From Pseudaquabacterium pictum (GTDB taxonomy: Bacteria > Pseudomonadota > Gammaproteobacteria > Burkholderiales > Burkholderiaceae_C), in assembly GCF_005403045.1 (NCBI RefSeq), contig NZ_BJCL01000001.1, positions 248,001 through 312,000 of the forward strand: DNA of 64,000 nt, read 5' to 3'. The position numbers and the translations under genes are program-made. The notes below the pieces were generated by a model. It did no database searches, was not told the DNA's origin, and saw only the letters and a list, made by a program, of their open reading frames with translations. Below are positions 29,103-40,115 of the stretch, in pieces (the first letter of the stretch is position 1; each line of letters opens with the position of its first letter).

Positions 29103-29978
29103 TCAGGCCTGCTGCTTCAGGCGGGCGATGCGCTCTTCCATCGGCGGGTGGCTGGAGAACAGCGCCATCAGGCCGCTGGGGCGGGCGCTGATGCCCATCG
29201 CCTGCATGGCCTTGGGCATCTCGCCGGGGTCCAGGCCGCCCAGACGGGCCAGGGCGTTGATCATCGGCTGCTTGCGGCCCATCAGGGTGGCGGCGTCGGC
29301 GTCGGCGCGGAATTCACGCTGCCGCGAGAACCAGGCCACGATGATGGCGGCGACCACGCCCAGCAGGATGTCGAGCACGATGGTGGTGATGTAGTAGCCC
29401 ATGCCCGGGCCGTCGTTCGTGTTGCGCAGCACCACCTTGTCGACGAAGTAGCCGATCACCCGCGACAGGAAGACCACGAAGGTGTTCATCACGCCCTGGA
29501 TCAGCGCCATGGTCACCATGTCGCCGTTGGCGACGTGGGCCACCTCGTGGCCGATCACCGCCTCGACCTCTTCCTTGGTCATCGACTGCAGCAGGCCGGT
29601 GGACACCGCCACCAGCGCCGAGTTCTTGAACGCGCCGGTGGCGAAGGCGTTGGGTGCGCCCTCGTAGATGCCGACCTCGGGCGTCTTGATGCCGGCCTTC
29701 TGCGCAAAGCGCTCGGTCGTCTGCACCAGCCAGCGGTGGGTGGGATCGGGCGAGTCGTTGACCAGCTGCAGCCGTGTGGTCCACTTGGCCATCGGCTTGC
29801 TGATCAGCAGCGAGATGAAGGCGCCGCCGAAGCCCATCACCAGGGCAAAGCCGAGCAGCGAGGTGAGGTTCAGGCCGTTGGCGGTGAGGAAGCTGTTCAG
29901 GCCCAGCAGGTTGACGGCCAGGCCGAGCACCAGCATGACACCGAGGTTGGTCAGCAGGAACAGGGCAATGCGTTTCAT
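29103..29978 (-). CDS. htpX: Membrane-bound zinc metalloprotease HtpX
   Basis: This 291-residue M48B protease degrades damaged inner-membrane proteins. The zinc motif VIGHEVAHV (HExxH) is near residue 145. A third ligand region [14 protein letters not shown] and about four hydrophobic segments, two N-terminal and two after the active site, match HtpX. The conserved [24 protein letters not shown] is present. E. coli htpX is under Cpx/heat-stress control, but no such box was recognised here. It follows the acyl-CoA dehydrogenase gene after a terminator, so it is probably transcribed alone. Confidence 0.95.
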   Translation of the reverse strand: MKRIALFLLTNLGVMLVLGLAVNLLGLNSFLTANGLNLTSLLGFALVMGFGGAFISLLISKPMAKWTTRLQLVNDSPDPTHRWLVQTTERFAQKAGIKTPEVGIYEGAPNAFATGAFKNSALVAVSTGLLQSMTKEEVEAVIGHEVAHVANGDMVTMALIQGVMNTFVVFLSRVIGYFVDKVVLRNTNDGPGMGYYITTIVLDILLGVVAAIIVAWFSRQREFRADADAATLMGRKQPMINALARLGGLDPGEMPKAMQAMGISARPSGLMALFSSHPPMEERIARLKQQA

Positions 29979-30042
29979 GGTGGCAGGCGCAGGGTGGGCG
30001 CAGGATGCAGATGGGCTGCATTCTGGCCGGACCAGCTGCCTA

Positions 30043-30066
30043 GAAAAACCAGCCAGAGGCTGCTGG
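30043..30066 (-). terminator. Rho-independent terminator after the acyl-CoA dehydrogenase gene
   Basis: On the minus strand, CCAGC-AGCCTCTG-GCTGG forms a five-base-pair stem with a wobble extension and is followed by TTTTTC. It lies 23 bases past the acyl-CoA dehydrogenase stop and separates it from htpX. It is one of very few T-runs in the window. Confidence 0.6.
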
Positions 30067-30088
30067 ATGTTTCGGTTTTTCCTGAGCT

Positions 30089-31252
30089 TCAGTAGCTTTT
30101 GGGCAGGCCCAGCACCTTCTCGGCGATGAAGCACAGGATCAGCTGCGGGCTGACCGGCGCCAGCCGCGGGATCCAGGCCTCGCGCAGGTAGCGCTCGACG
30201 TGGTACTCCTTGGCATAGCCCATGCCGCCATGGGTGAACATGGCCGATTCGCAGGCCCGGAAGCAGGCCTCGGCGCCCAGGAACTTGGCGGCGTTGGCCT
30301 CGGCCGCGCAGGGCTGGCCGGCGTCGTACAGCGTGGCGGCCTTGTGCACCATCAGGTGGGCGGCTTCCAGCTCCATCCAGTTGCGCGCCAGCGGATGGGC
30401 GATGCCCTGGTTCTGGCCGATCGGGCGGTTGAACACCACCCGTTCCTTGGCATAGTCGGCCGCCCGGGCCAGCGCGGCACGGCCCAGGCCGATGGCCTCG
30501 GCGCCGATCAGGATGCGCTCGGGGTTCAGGCCGTGCAGGATGTAGTGGAAGCCCTTGCCTTCCTCGCCGATGCGGTCTTCGACCGGGATGCGCAGGTCGT
30601 CGATGAACAGCTGGTTGCTGTCGACTGCCTTGCGGCCCATCTTCGGGATCTCGTGCACCGCGATGGACGTGCGGTCGAGCGCGGTGTAGAACAGGCTCAG
30701 GCCCTCGGTGCCCTTGCACTCGTCCTGCGGTGTGGTGCGGGCCAGCAGCAGGATGCGGTTGGCCACCTGGGCGCTGCTGATCCACAGCTTCTGGCCATTG
30801 ACGCGGTAGTGGTCGCCGTGGCGGACGGCCCGCGTCTTCAGGCCCAGGGTGTTCAGGCCGCTGTCCGGCTCGGTGACGCCGAAGCAGGCCTTGTCCTGCC
30901 CGGCGATCAGCGGCGGCAGCCAGCGGGCCTTCTGTTCGTCGGTGCCGAACACCACCGCCGGGTGCAGGCCGAAGATGTTCATGTGCACGGCCGACGCGCC
31001 CGACAGCCCGGCGCCGGTGGCGGCGATGGTGTGCATCATCAGCGCCGCCTCGGTGATGCCCAGGCCGGCCCCGCCGTAGGCCGGCGGCATCGCGATGCCC
31101 AGCCAGCCGGCCTGCGCCAGGGCCTGGTGGAAGTCATGCGGGAAGCCGCCGTCGGTGTCCTTCTGCAGCCAGTAGTCGGCGTCGAAGGGTTGGCACAGGC
31201 GCCCGATGGCGTCCACGATCTGCTGCTGCTCGTCGCTGAGGTTGAAGTCCAT
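30089..31252 (-). CDS. Acyl-CoA dehydrogenase
   Basis: This 387-residue flavoprotein oxidises an acyl-CoA to the 2-enoyl-CoA. It has the N-terminal helical domain ([17 protein letters not shown]), [20 protein letters not shown] contacting FAD and substrate, [13 protein letters not shown], and a C-terminal helical domain with [20 protein letters not shown]. The usual IYEGTSEI near the active-site Glu reads [13 protein letters not shown], as in a Burkholderiales subgroup. The preferred acyl chain is unknown. The gene is divergent from an acyl-CoA ligase gene, with a shared inverted repeat between them, suggesting joint control. Confidence 0.92.
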   Translation of the reverse strand: MDFNLSDEQQQIVDAIGRLCQPFDADYWLQKDTDGGFPHDFHQALAQAGWLGIAMPPAYGGAGLGITEAALMMHTIAATGAGLSGASAVHMNIFGLHPAVVFGTDEQKARWLPPLIAGQDKACFGVTEPDSGLNTLGLKTRAVRHGDHYRVNGQKLWISSAQVANRILLLARTTPQDECKGTEGLSLFYTALDRTSIAVHEIPKMGRKAVDSNQLFIDDLRIPVEDRIGEEGKGFHYILHGLNPERILIGAEAIGLGRAALARAADYAKERVVFNRPIGQNQGIAHPLARNWMELEAAHLMVHKAATLYDAGQPCAAEANAAKFLGAEACFRACESAMFTHGGMGYAKEYHVERYLREAWIPRLAPVSPQLILCFIAEKVLGLPKSY

Positions 31253-31281
31253 GGCACGAGGGTAGGGCGCTGCAGGCGGCC

Positions 31282-31298
31282 CGCTTGACACGCAAGCG
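31282..31298. promoter_or_regulatory. Inverted repeat between divergent acyl-CoA genes
   Basis: CGCTTG-ACACG-CAAGCG is a perfect 6-5-6 inverted repeat in the 112-base gap between the acyl-CoA dehydrogenase and acyl-CoA ligase genes. It contains TTGACA on the plus strand, a perfect -35 hexamer, so a bound protein could block a promoter. The dyad shape fits a TetR-type fatty-acid regulator, but none is encoded in the window. Confidence 0.35.
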
Positions 31299-31364
31299 AC
31301 GGCTGCGGGGCGGTGTTTTCACGCATCATCCCCGCCCATTCCCAGCCTGCCCCGGAGACCGCCC

Positions 31365-32987
31365 ATGCAAGCCACGATGATGAATGTGCCGCTGTCCATC
31401 CTGCATTTCATGGACCGTGCCGGCACGCTGTTCCAGCGCAACACCATCGTCTCGCGACTGCCCGACAAGAGCCTGGTCACCCACACCTACGGCCAGTGGC
31501 ACCAGCGCACGCTGCAGCTGGCCGCGGCGCTGAAGGCCGCCGGCCTGCAGAAGGGCGACCGCGTGGCCACACTCTGCTGGAACCACCATGCCCACCTGGA
31601 GGCCTACTTCGGCATCCCGGCCGCCGGCGGCGTGATGCACACGCTGAATCTGCGGCTGTCGGCCGAGGAGATCGGCTGGATTGCCGCCGACTGCAAGGAC
31701 CGCTTCATCATCGTCGACGACGTGCTGTTGCCGCTGTTCCGCCAGGTGCTGCCGCTGCATGCCTTCGAGAAGGTGATCGTCTTTCCGTTCAGCGGCGCGC
31801 CGGTGCCGGCCGAGTTCACCGACTACGAGGCCTTCCTCGCCGGTGCGGACGCCGCCAGCTTCAAGACCGAGCCGCACGACGAGAACGACCCCATCGCCAT
31901 CTGCTACACCAGCGGCACCACCGGCCGGCCCAAGGGCGTGGCCTACTCCCACCGCAGCACCGTGCTGCACACGCTGGTCGGCAGCCTGGGCGACCACTGG
32001 GGCCTGAAGGGCACCGACGTGGTGATGCCCGTCACGCCGATGTTCCATGCCAACAGCTGGGGCATGCCCTACGGCGCGGTGATGGTCGGCGCCAAGCTGG
32101 TGTTCCCCGGCCCGCACCTGCACCCCGATGACCTGCTGGACCTGATGCAGCTGCACCCGCCCACGCTGAGCCTGGGCGTGCCGACGATCTGGATGAGCCT
32201 GATCCAGATCTTCGACCGGGCGCAGACCGAGACGCCGGGCCGCTGGAAGCTGCCGGCCGGCATGCGCAGCCTGGTGGGCGGCGCGGCGGTGCCGGAATCG
32301 CTGATCCGCGCCTTCGACAAGCATGGCATCTGGATCATGCAGGGCTGGGGCATGACCGAGACCAGCCCGATCGCGACCATCAGCTACCCCCGCGCCGAAC
32401 TGGCGGGCGCCAGCGCCGACGAGCGCTACCGCCGCGCGGCCATGGCCGGCACGGTGGCACCGCTGGTGGAACTGCGCCTGAAGACCGACGAGGGCACCAT
32501 CGCGCCCTGGGACGGCAAGACCATGGGCGAGATCCAGGTGCGCGGCCCGTTCATCACCGGCCGCTACCACGAGGTGCCGGTGACGGAAGACAAGTTCACC
32601 GCCGATGGCTGGCTGCGCACCGGCGACGTGGCCACCCAGGACGACCTGGGCTATGTCCGCATCACCGACCGCACGAAGGACCTGATCAAGAGCGGTGGCG
32701 AGTGGATCAGCAGCGTGGATGTGGAGAACGTGCTGATGAGCCACCCGGCGGTGGCCGAGGCGGCGGTGGTCGCCATCCCCGACGAGAAGTGGAGCGAGCG
32801 GCCGCTGGCCTGCGTGGTCTTCAAGCCCGGCCAGTCGGCCACGCCGGCCGAGCTGAACGCGCTGATGCTGGAGCGCGGCTTCGTGAAGTGGCAGCTGCCG
32901 GAGCGCTACGAGGTGATCGCCGCCATCCCGCGCACCAGCACCGGCAAGTTCTGGAAGCTGAAGCTGCGGGAGATGTTCCCGCGCTGA
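31365..32987 (+). CDS. Medium/long-chain fatty-acid-CoA ligase
   Basis: This 540-residue adenylating enzyme activates a carboxylic acid with ATP and joins it to CoA. It has ICYTSGTTGRPKGVAYSHRS (P-loop-like A3), MQGWGMTETSP (A5), TGDVATQDDLGYVRITDRTKD (A7/A8) and the C-terminal catalytic Lys in TSTGKFWKLKL (A10). Sequence style matches the FadD-like enzymes of Burkholderiales for medium or long chains. It is divergent from an acyl-CoA dehydrogenase, so the pair covers the first two steps of fatty-acid oxidation. The ATG at 31365 is preceded by GGAG. Confidence 0.9.
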   Translation: MQATMMNVPLSILHFMDRAGTLFQRNTIVSRLPDKSLVTHTYGQWHQRTLQLAAALKAAGLQKGDRVATLCWNHHAHLEAYFGIPAAGGVMHTLNLRLSAEEIGWIAADCKDRFIIVDDVLLPLFRQVLPLHAFEKVIVFPFSGAPVPAEFTDYEAFLAGADAASFKTEPHDENDPIAICYTSGTTGRPKGVAYSHRSTVLHTLVGSLGDHWGLKGTDVVMPVTPMFHANSWGMPYGAVMVGAKLVFPGPHLHPDDLLDLMQLHPPTLSLGVPTIWMSLIQIFDRAQTETPGRWKLPAGMRSLVGGAAVPESLIRAFDKHGIWIMQGWGMTETSPIATISYPRAELAGASADERYRRAAMAGTVAPLVELRLKTDEGTIAPWDGKTMGEIQVRGPFITGRYHEVPVTEDKFTADGWLRTGDVATQDDLGYVRITDRTKDLIKSGGEWISSVDVENVLMSHPAVAEAAVVAIPDEKWSERPLACVVFKPGQSATPAELNALMLERGFVKWQLPERYEVIAAIPRTSTGKFWKLKLREMFPR

Positions 32988-33074
32988 CCCGCGCCCGGGC
33001 GCTGGCCCGGGCATGGTCGGATATACAGTACCGGGTTGCCCGGCAGCTGCCGCGGCGCCCGTGACCCTGCTCCC

Positions 33075-35404
<2,330 letters not shown>

Positions 35405-35408
<4 letters not shown>

Positions 35409-36655
35409 CGACACCCGCCTTGCCGCCGCTGTGGCGGCAACGCGAATACATGCTGCTGTGGACCGGCCAGGTGGCGGCCACGCTGGGTGGCAGCGCCTCG
35501 GGCATCGTGGTGCCGCTGCTGGTGCTGGCGATGACCGGCTCGGCCACCGCGGCAGGCTTCGCGTCGGCGCTGGGCATCGTGCCCTACATCCTGCTCAGCC
35601 TGCCGGTGGGCGTGCTGGTCGACCGCTGGAACCGCCAGCGGGTGATGGTGGTCTGCGACATCGGGCGTGCCCTGGCCACGCTGAGCCTGGTGGTGGCCCT
35701 GCTGCTGGACGCGCTGACGCTGACCCAGCTCTACACCGTGGCGGTGCTGCAGGGCATCTGCATGGTGTTCTTCAACCTGGCCGAGGTGGCGGCCCTGCCC
35801 AAGGTGGTGGACAAGGGGCAGCTGACGCAGGCCATCGCCCAGAACCAGGCCGGCCACTCGGGCGCCGCCATCGCCGGCCCGGCGCTGGGCACCTGGCTGC
35901 TGCAGGTCGGCGGGCAAAGTGGCGGCCGGGCGTTGCCCTTCGGTGTCGATGTGCTGGGCCACCTGGCCTCGGCCTGGTGTGTCTGGAAGCTGCGCACGCC
36001 GCTGGCCGCCGCGCCGGTGGACCCGGCGGCCGGCCCGCGCAGCCTGCGCAAGGAGATGGCCGTGGGCCTGCGCTGGCTGTGGCAGCAGCCGTTGGTGCGG
36101 CGCATCGCCGGGCTGACCTGTTTGTCGAACTTCGTGATGGCAGCGGTGCCGCTGCTGGTCATCGTGCTGGCCAAGGGGCAGGGCGCCACCGAGGCGCAGA
36201 TCGGCCTGGCCTTCAGCGCCAGCGGCGCCGGCGGCCTGCTGGGCGCGCTGGCCGGCGGCTGGTTCGCGCGGCGCTTCAGCTTCGGCCAGGTGATCGTCGG
36301 CACGCTGGCGGTGCAGGCGGCCATGCTGCCGCTGCTGGCCTGGGCGCCGGGGCCATGGACGCTGGGCGCGGCGTTTGCGGTGCTGATGTTCTGCGGCCCG
36401 GTCTACAACGTGGTGCAGTTGAGCCGCCGGCTGGCGATGATTCCCGACGGGCTGCAGGGCCGCGTCAACAGCGCCTTCCGCTTCGCGGCCAACGTGCTGT
36501 ATCCGGTGGGCGCGGTGGTGTGCGGTGCGCTGGCCGAGCGGGTGGGCGCCACCGCCACCGCGCTGGCGTTTGCCGCGGTGATGGCGGCCCTGGCGCTGGC
36601 CGCCGCCAGCAGCCGCGTGGTGCGGCTGGAGGGGCTGGGCACCCCGCCACGCTGA
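35405..36655 (+). CDS. MFS efflux-type transporter
   Basis: This 416-residue protein has about 12 membrane helices and begins [31 protein letters not shown], typical of the MFS_3/macrolide-efflux-like group. The helix 2-3 loop motif is [20 protein letters not shown]. Members export macrolides, siderophores or other small compounds; the substrate here cannot be told. The ATG overlaps the parC stop (ATGA), so it is likely made by coupling with topoisomerase IV subunit A, although no functional link is known. Confidence 0.85.
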
Positions 36656-36782
36656 TGCGGCGCCACCGCGCCAAGGCATGGGTCAACCCCAGCTTGCGGC
36701 GCGCCGAGGGCCGCGGCTACCGTGCGCGCTCCGGTGGTGGGGGTTGGCCTGCACCCCGGCCCCCAACCCCTGGAGACCCACG

Positions 36783-37511
36783 ATGGCAAATTTCGTCCTG
36801 GTGCACGGCGCCTGGCATGGTGGCTGGTGCTACCGCGACACCGCCCGCGCGCTGCGCGCCGCCGGCCACACGGTGCACACGCCCACCCACAGCGGCGTGG
36901 GTGAGCGTGCCCACCAGTCGGCCGAGCACATCACGCTGGAAACCCACATCCGCGATGTCTGCGGCTGCATCGAGGCCGAGGAACTGCAGGACGTGATCCT
37001 GTGCGGCCACTCCTACGGCGGCATGGTGATCACCGGCGTGGCCGACCGCATGGCCGGCCGCATCAAGGCGCTGGTGTACCTGGACGCCTTCGTGCCCGAG
37101 CACGGCCAGTCGCTCACCGACCTGCTGCGCATCGCCTTGCCGGCCGAGGTGGCGGCGGTGTTCCTGGGCTCGTTCCACACCACGGCACTGCAAAACAACA
37201 GCGGCCTGATGGCGCCGATCCCGGCCGAGATGTTCGGCATCAAGCCCGAGAACCGCGCCTGGGTCGACCGCCGCTGCGTCGGCCAGCCGCTGGCCACCTT
37301 CGAGGTGCCGCTGCTGCTGACCGGCGCCGGCGCCGCCGTGCCGCAGCGCCTGTACATCCTGGCCGACGGCTGGGATCCGAGCCCGTTCCGGCACTTCGCC
37401 GCCAAGTTCGATGGCCAGCCGGGCTGGCGCGTCGCCAAGATGGCCAGCAGCCACGACGTCATGGTCGACATGCCGGCCGAACTGGCGGCCGAATTGATGA
37501 CGCTGGCCTGA
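36783..37511 (+). CDS. Alpha/beta-hydrolase (esterase-like)
   Basis: This 242-residue hydrolase has the oxyanion motif FVLVHGAWHGGWCYRD, the nucleophile elbow CGHSYGGM (Ser near residue 79) and a C-terminal SSHDVMVDMP with the catalytic His. The sequence style resembles the EstC/plant methylesterase-hydroxynitrile lyase group, so a small ester is the likely substrate. The ATG at 36783 has GGAG ten bases upstream. It converges with the glutathione transferase gene with a 14-base gap. The 127 bases before it show no clear promoter. Confidence 0.85.
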   Translation: MANFVLVHGAWHGGWCYRDTARALRAAGHTVHTPTHSGVGERAHQSAEHITLETHIRDVCGCIEAEELQDVILCGHSYGGMVITGVADRMAGRIKALVYLDAFVPEHGQSLTDLLRIALPAEVAAVFLGSFHTTALQNNSGLMAPIPAEMFGIKPENRAWVDRRCVGQPLATFEVPLLLTGAGAAVPQRLYILADGWDPSPFRHFAAKFDGQPGWRVAKMASSHDVMVDMPAELAAELMTLA

Positions 37512-37525
37512 GCCAGCCCGGACGC

Positions 37526-38149
37526 TCATCCGTTGGCCAGCGCATACGGGCCGCCGCGCTCCAGCGCGCGGCGGTAGGCCGGCCGGGCCTGCAGGCGGCG
37601 CACCCAGGCGTCCATCGCCGGGTACTGCACCCGCAGGTCGCGCGCGGCCTCGCCGACGAAGCTCATCTGGATGTCGGCGCCGGTCAGCTCGCTGCCCAGC
37701 AGGTAGTCGCGGCCTTCCAGGCTGCGGTTCACATAGCCCAGGTGGTTGGCCAGTTCGCTGTCGATGCGCGGCTTCAGCGGCGCGGCGGCCTCACCCAGGC
37801 GCCCGGTGTACAGCCGCAGCATCAGCGGCAGCATGCCCGAGCCTTCGGCGTAGTGCAGCCACTGGTTGTAGACCTCGTACTCGCGCGAGCCGGCCGCCGG
37901 CTGCAGCCGGCCACCGCCATGGCGCCGGAGGATGTAGTCGACGATGGCGCCGGATTCGATGACCGTCAGGCCGTCGTCCTCGATCACCGGGCTCTTGCCC
38001 AGCGGGTGCACCGCCATCAGCTCGGGCGGCGCCAGCCGGGTGGTGGCGTTGCGCGCGTAGTGGCGGATCTCGTAGGGCGTGCCCAGTTCCTCCAGCAGCC
38101 ACAGCACACGTTGCGAGCGGGAATCATTGAGGTGGTGGACGGTCAGCAT
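37526..38149 (-). CDS. Glutathione S-transferase family protein
   Basis: This 207-residue protein has the thioredoxin-like N-terminal domain with MLTVHHLNDSRSQRVLWLLEEL, where Ser10 and Ser12 are candidates for the residue activating glutathione, and the conserved VHPLGKSPVIEDDG and IESGAIVDYI glutathione-binding segments. The C-terminal helical domain includes YLLGSELTGADIQMSF with the conserved capping Asp. It conjugates or reduces substrates with glutathione; the specific one is unknown. It is divergent from the TauD-like gene, sharing a 113-base promoter gap. Confidence 0.9.
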   Translation of the reverse strand: MLTVHHLNDSRSQRVLWLLEELGTPYEIRHYARNATTRLAPPELMAVHPLGKSPVIEDDGLTVIESGAIVDYILRRHGGGRLQPAAGSREYEVYNQWLHYAEGSGMLPLMLRLYTGRLGEAAAPLKPRIDSELANHLGYVNRSLEGRDYLLGSELTGADIQMSFVGEAARDLRVQYPAMDAWVRRLQARPAYRRALERGGPYALANG

Positions 38150-38262
38150 GGCGGGCCTTGTCGATGGAAGGGGGTCTGGGGGGTTGCACGGGGTGCGCCG
38201 ACACGGCGCGCTGCGTATCCTGCCCGGAACGCCCGGCCCGAGGCGAAACCCAGGAGACACCC

Positions 38263-39111
38263 ATGGCCTTGCCAACCGCCCTGCAAGTGACCCCGCAAGA
38301 CGCGCCCTGCGGCGCGCTGGTGCGCGGCTTGAACCTGTCGCAACCGCTGGATGCCGCCACCACGCAGGCCATCCGCGCCGCCTGGCTGCAGCACCAGGTG
38401 CTGGCCTTCGTCGACCAGTCGATGACGCTGGAGGACCTGGAGCGGTTCGCGCTCACCATCGGTCCATACGGGCAGGATCCGTATTTCGAGTCGGTGCCCG
38501 GCCATCCGCATGTGGCCCAGGTCAAGCGCGAGGCCGACGAGACCAGCACCCTGTTTGCCGACAACTTCCACTCCGACTGGAGCTTCCTGGCCAGCCCGCC
38601 GGCGGCCACGATGCTGTACGGAGACGTGATCCCGCCGATGGGCGGCGACACGCTGTTCGCCAACCAGTACGCTGCCTGGGACGCGCTGTCCCCGGCGATG
38701 CAGGCGCTGCTGCAGGGCAGGCAGGGCGTGCACTCGGCCCGCCGCGGCTATGCCAAGGACGGCCGCTATGGTGCGGGCGACAAGGGCCGCTCGATGGCCA
38801 TCCGCTACGACGATTCGGCCCTGGCCACGCAGCTGCAGCCGATCGCCCGGGTGCACCCCGAGACCGGCCGCACCGCGCTGTTCGTCAGCCCGGGCTACAC
38901 CATCGGCATCGACGGCATGCCCGACGACGAGGCCGGGCCGCTGCTGAAGGAGTTGTTCCAGCACCAGGCGCGGCCCGAGTTCGTCTACCGCCATGTCTGG
39001 CAGCAGGGCACGCTGCTGCTGTGGGACAACCGCTGCCTGGTGCATGCCGCCACTGGCGGCTACGACGGCCACCGCCGGTTGCTGCACCGCATCACCGTCG
39101 GCGAGCGGTGA
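38263..39111 (+). CDS. TauD/TfdA-family Fe(II)/2-oxoglutarate dioxygenase
   Basis: This 282-residue oxygenase has the iron-binding triad His103 and Asp105 (FHSDWSFL) and His261 (LVHAATGG), with Arg276 (HRITV) placed to bind 2-oxoglutarate. MLYGDVIPPMGGDTLFANQ is the typical core. Family members hydroxylate taurine, alkylsulfates or aryloxyalkanoates, and without a neighbouring transporter the substrate is open. CAGGAGAC lies before the ATG. Its stop is six bases from the dsbB stop on the other strand. Confidence 0.9.
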   Translation: MALPTALQVTPQDAPCGALVRGLNLSQPLDAATTQAIRAAWLQHQVLAFVDQSMTLEDLERFALTIGPYGQDPYFESVPGHPHVAQVKREADETSTLFADNFHSDWSFLASPPAATMLYGDVIPPMGGDTLFANQYAAWDALSPAMQALLQGRQGVHSARRGYAKDGRYGAGDKGRSMAIRYDDSALATQLQPIARVHPETGRTALFVSPGYTIGIDGMPDDEAGPLLKELFQHQARPEFVYRHVWQQGTLLLWDNRCLVHAATGGYDGHRRLLHRITVGER

Positions 39112-39117
39112 GGTGGT

Positions 39118-39594
39118 TCAGACCGGCCGCGCCACCACCCGCAGCGCGGCCGCGGCCAGCACGATGAACAGGCCCAGGCTCCAGAATTCATAAGGCAGCC
39201 CGAACAGGTCCACCTTGGCATCGGCGCACGAGGCATAGGCCGCGAACACCTCGGGGAATCGGCTGTCCAGGCCGGTGAAGCCCATCAGCCGGTCGGCCAG
39301 GGACATCGCGCAGGAGGCGGATGCATTCGCCACGAAGTGCTGCCACAGCGCGGCGGTGATGCCGCCCAGTGCGGCCAGCAGCGCCAGCAGCGCGGCGGCG
39401 CGGCGCAGGGCCAGCCGAGGCATCAACAAGGCCAGCAGACTGGCCAGCGACAGCACCACGAAGCACAGCCGCTGCAGCACGCACCAGGCGCAGGGCATCA
39501 TGTCCATGCGGTACTGGGTGTACAGCGCGGCGGCCACCGCCAGCAGCGGCAGCACAACCATGCCGCCCAGCAGCAGGCGGGCAGGGGATCGCAT
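39118..39594 (-). CDS. dsbB: Disulfide bond formation protein B
   Basis: This 158-residue inner-membrane protein reoxidises DsbA and passes electrons to quinone. Four membrane helices are evident. The first periplasmic loop has PCAWCVLQR with Cys35 and Cys38, and the second has Cys95 (SASCAMSL) and Cys123 (YASCADAK), the full set of redox cysteines. It lies 13 bases downstream of the RidA-family gene in the same direction. No dsbA is in the window. Confidence 0.93.
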   Translation of the reverse strand: MRSPARLLLGGMVVLPLLAVAAALYTQYRMDMMPCAWCVLQRLCFVVLSLASLLALLMPRLALRRAAALLALLAALGGITAALWQHFVANASASCAMSLADRLMGFTGLDSRFPEVFAAYASCADAKVDLFGLPYEFWSLGLFIVLAAAALRVVARPV

Positions 39595-39607
39595 CAGCGC
39601 ACCAACC

Positions 39608-40063
39608 TCAGGCCACCTCGGCGATCAGCTCGATCTCGACACAGGCGCCCATCGGGATCTGCGCCACGCCGAAGGCGCTGCGTGCATGGGCGCCGGCCGG
39701 GCCGAACAGCTCGCCGATCAGTTCCGACGCGCCATTGACCACCAGGTGGTGCTCGGTGAAGGTGGGCGCGCTGTTGACCAGGCCCAGCAGCTTGACGATG
39801 CGGGTCACCTTGTTCAGGTCGCCAACGGCGGCATGCAGCGTGCCCAGCAGGTCGATGGCGATGGCGCGCGCGGCGGTCTTGCCATCGGCGGTGACCATGT
39901 CGGTGCCCAACTGGCCCACCCAGGGCTTGCCCTCGCGCCTGGCGATGTGGCCCGACAGGAACACCAGGTTGCCGGTGCGCACGAAGGGCACATAGGCGGC
40001 AGCGGGCGTGGCCACGGGGGGCAGGCTGATGCCCAGGGCGGTGAGCTTGTCGTAGACGGACAT
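39608..40063 (-). CDS. RidA/YjgF-family protein
   Basis: This 151-residue protein has the RidA fold markers LVFLSGHIARREGKPWVGQLG in the middle and HARSAFGVAQIPMGACVEIE at the end, where the Arg of ARSAFG corresponds to the residue that binds the substrate carboxylate. RidA hydrolyses reactive 2-aminoacrylate and related imines; this longer variant belongs to a subgroup whose substrate may differ. It is co-directional with dsbB and divergent from comEC, which it faces across 52 bases. Confidence 0.88.
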   Translation of the reverse strand: MSVYDKLTALGISLPPVATPAAAYVPFVRTGNLVFLSGHIARREGKPWVGQLGTDMVTADGKTAARAIAIDLLGTLHAAVGDLNKVTRIVKLLGLVNSAPTFTEHHLVVNGASELIGELFGPAGAHARSAFGVAQIPMGACVEIELIAEVA

Positions 40064-40080
40064 GGCAGGTGTGCGGGGTT

Positions 40081-40109
40081 GGTTCAGGGGTGGGCGGCGA
40101 TCCTACACT
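40081..40109 (+). promoter_or_regulatory. Candidate comEC promoter giving a leaderless mRNA
   Basis: GGTTCA (40081-40086) and TACACT (40104-40109) are separated by 17 bases, the ideal spacing. Transcription would start about seven bases after the -10 box, exactly at the comEC ATG at 40116. There is no ribosome binding site before the ATG, which agrees with a leaderless message. Confidence 0.45.
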
Positions 40110-40115
40110 GGCCCC

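Noticed and set aside
37001-38290. Plus-strand frame across the hydrolase and glutathione transferase genes
   Set aside because: It overlaps two recognised genes in other frames and is Arg/Gly-rich without motifs.
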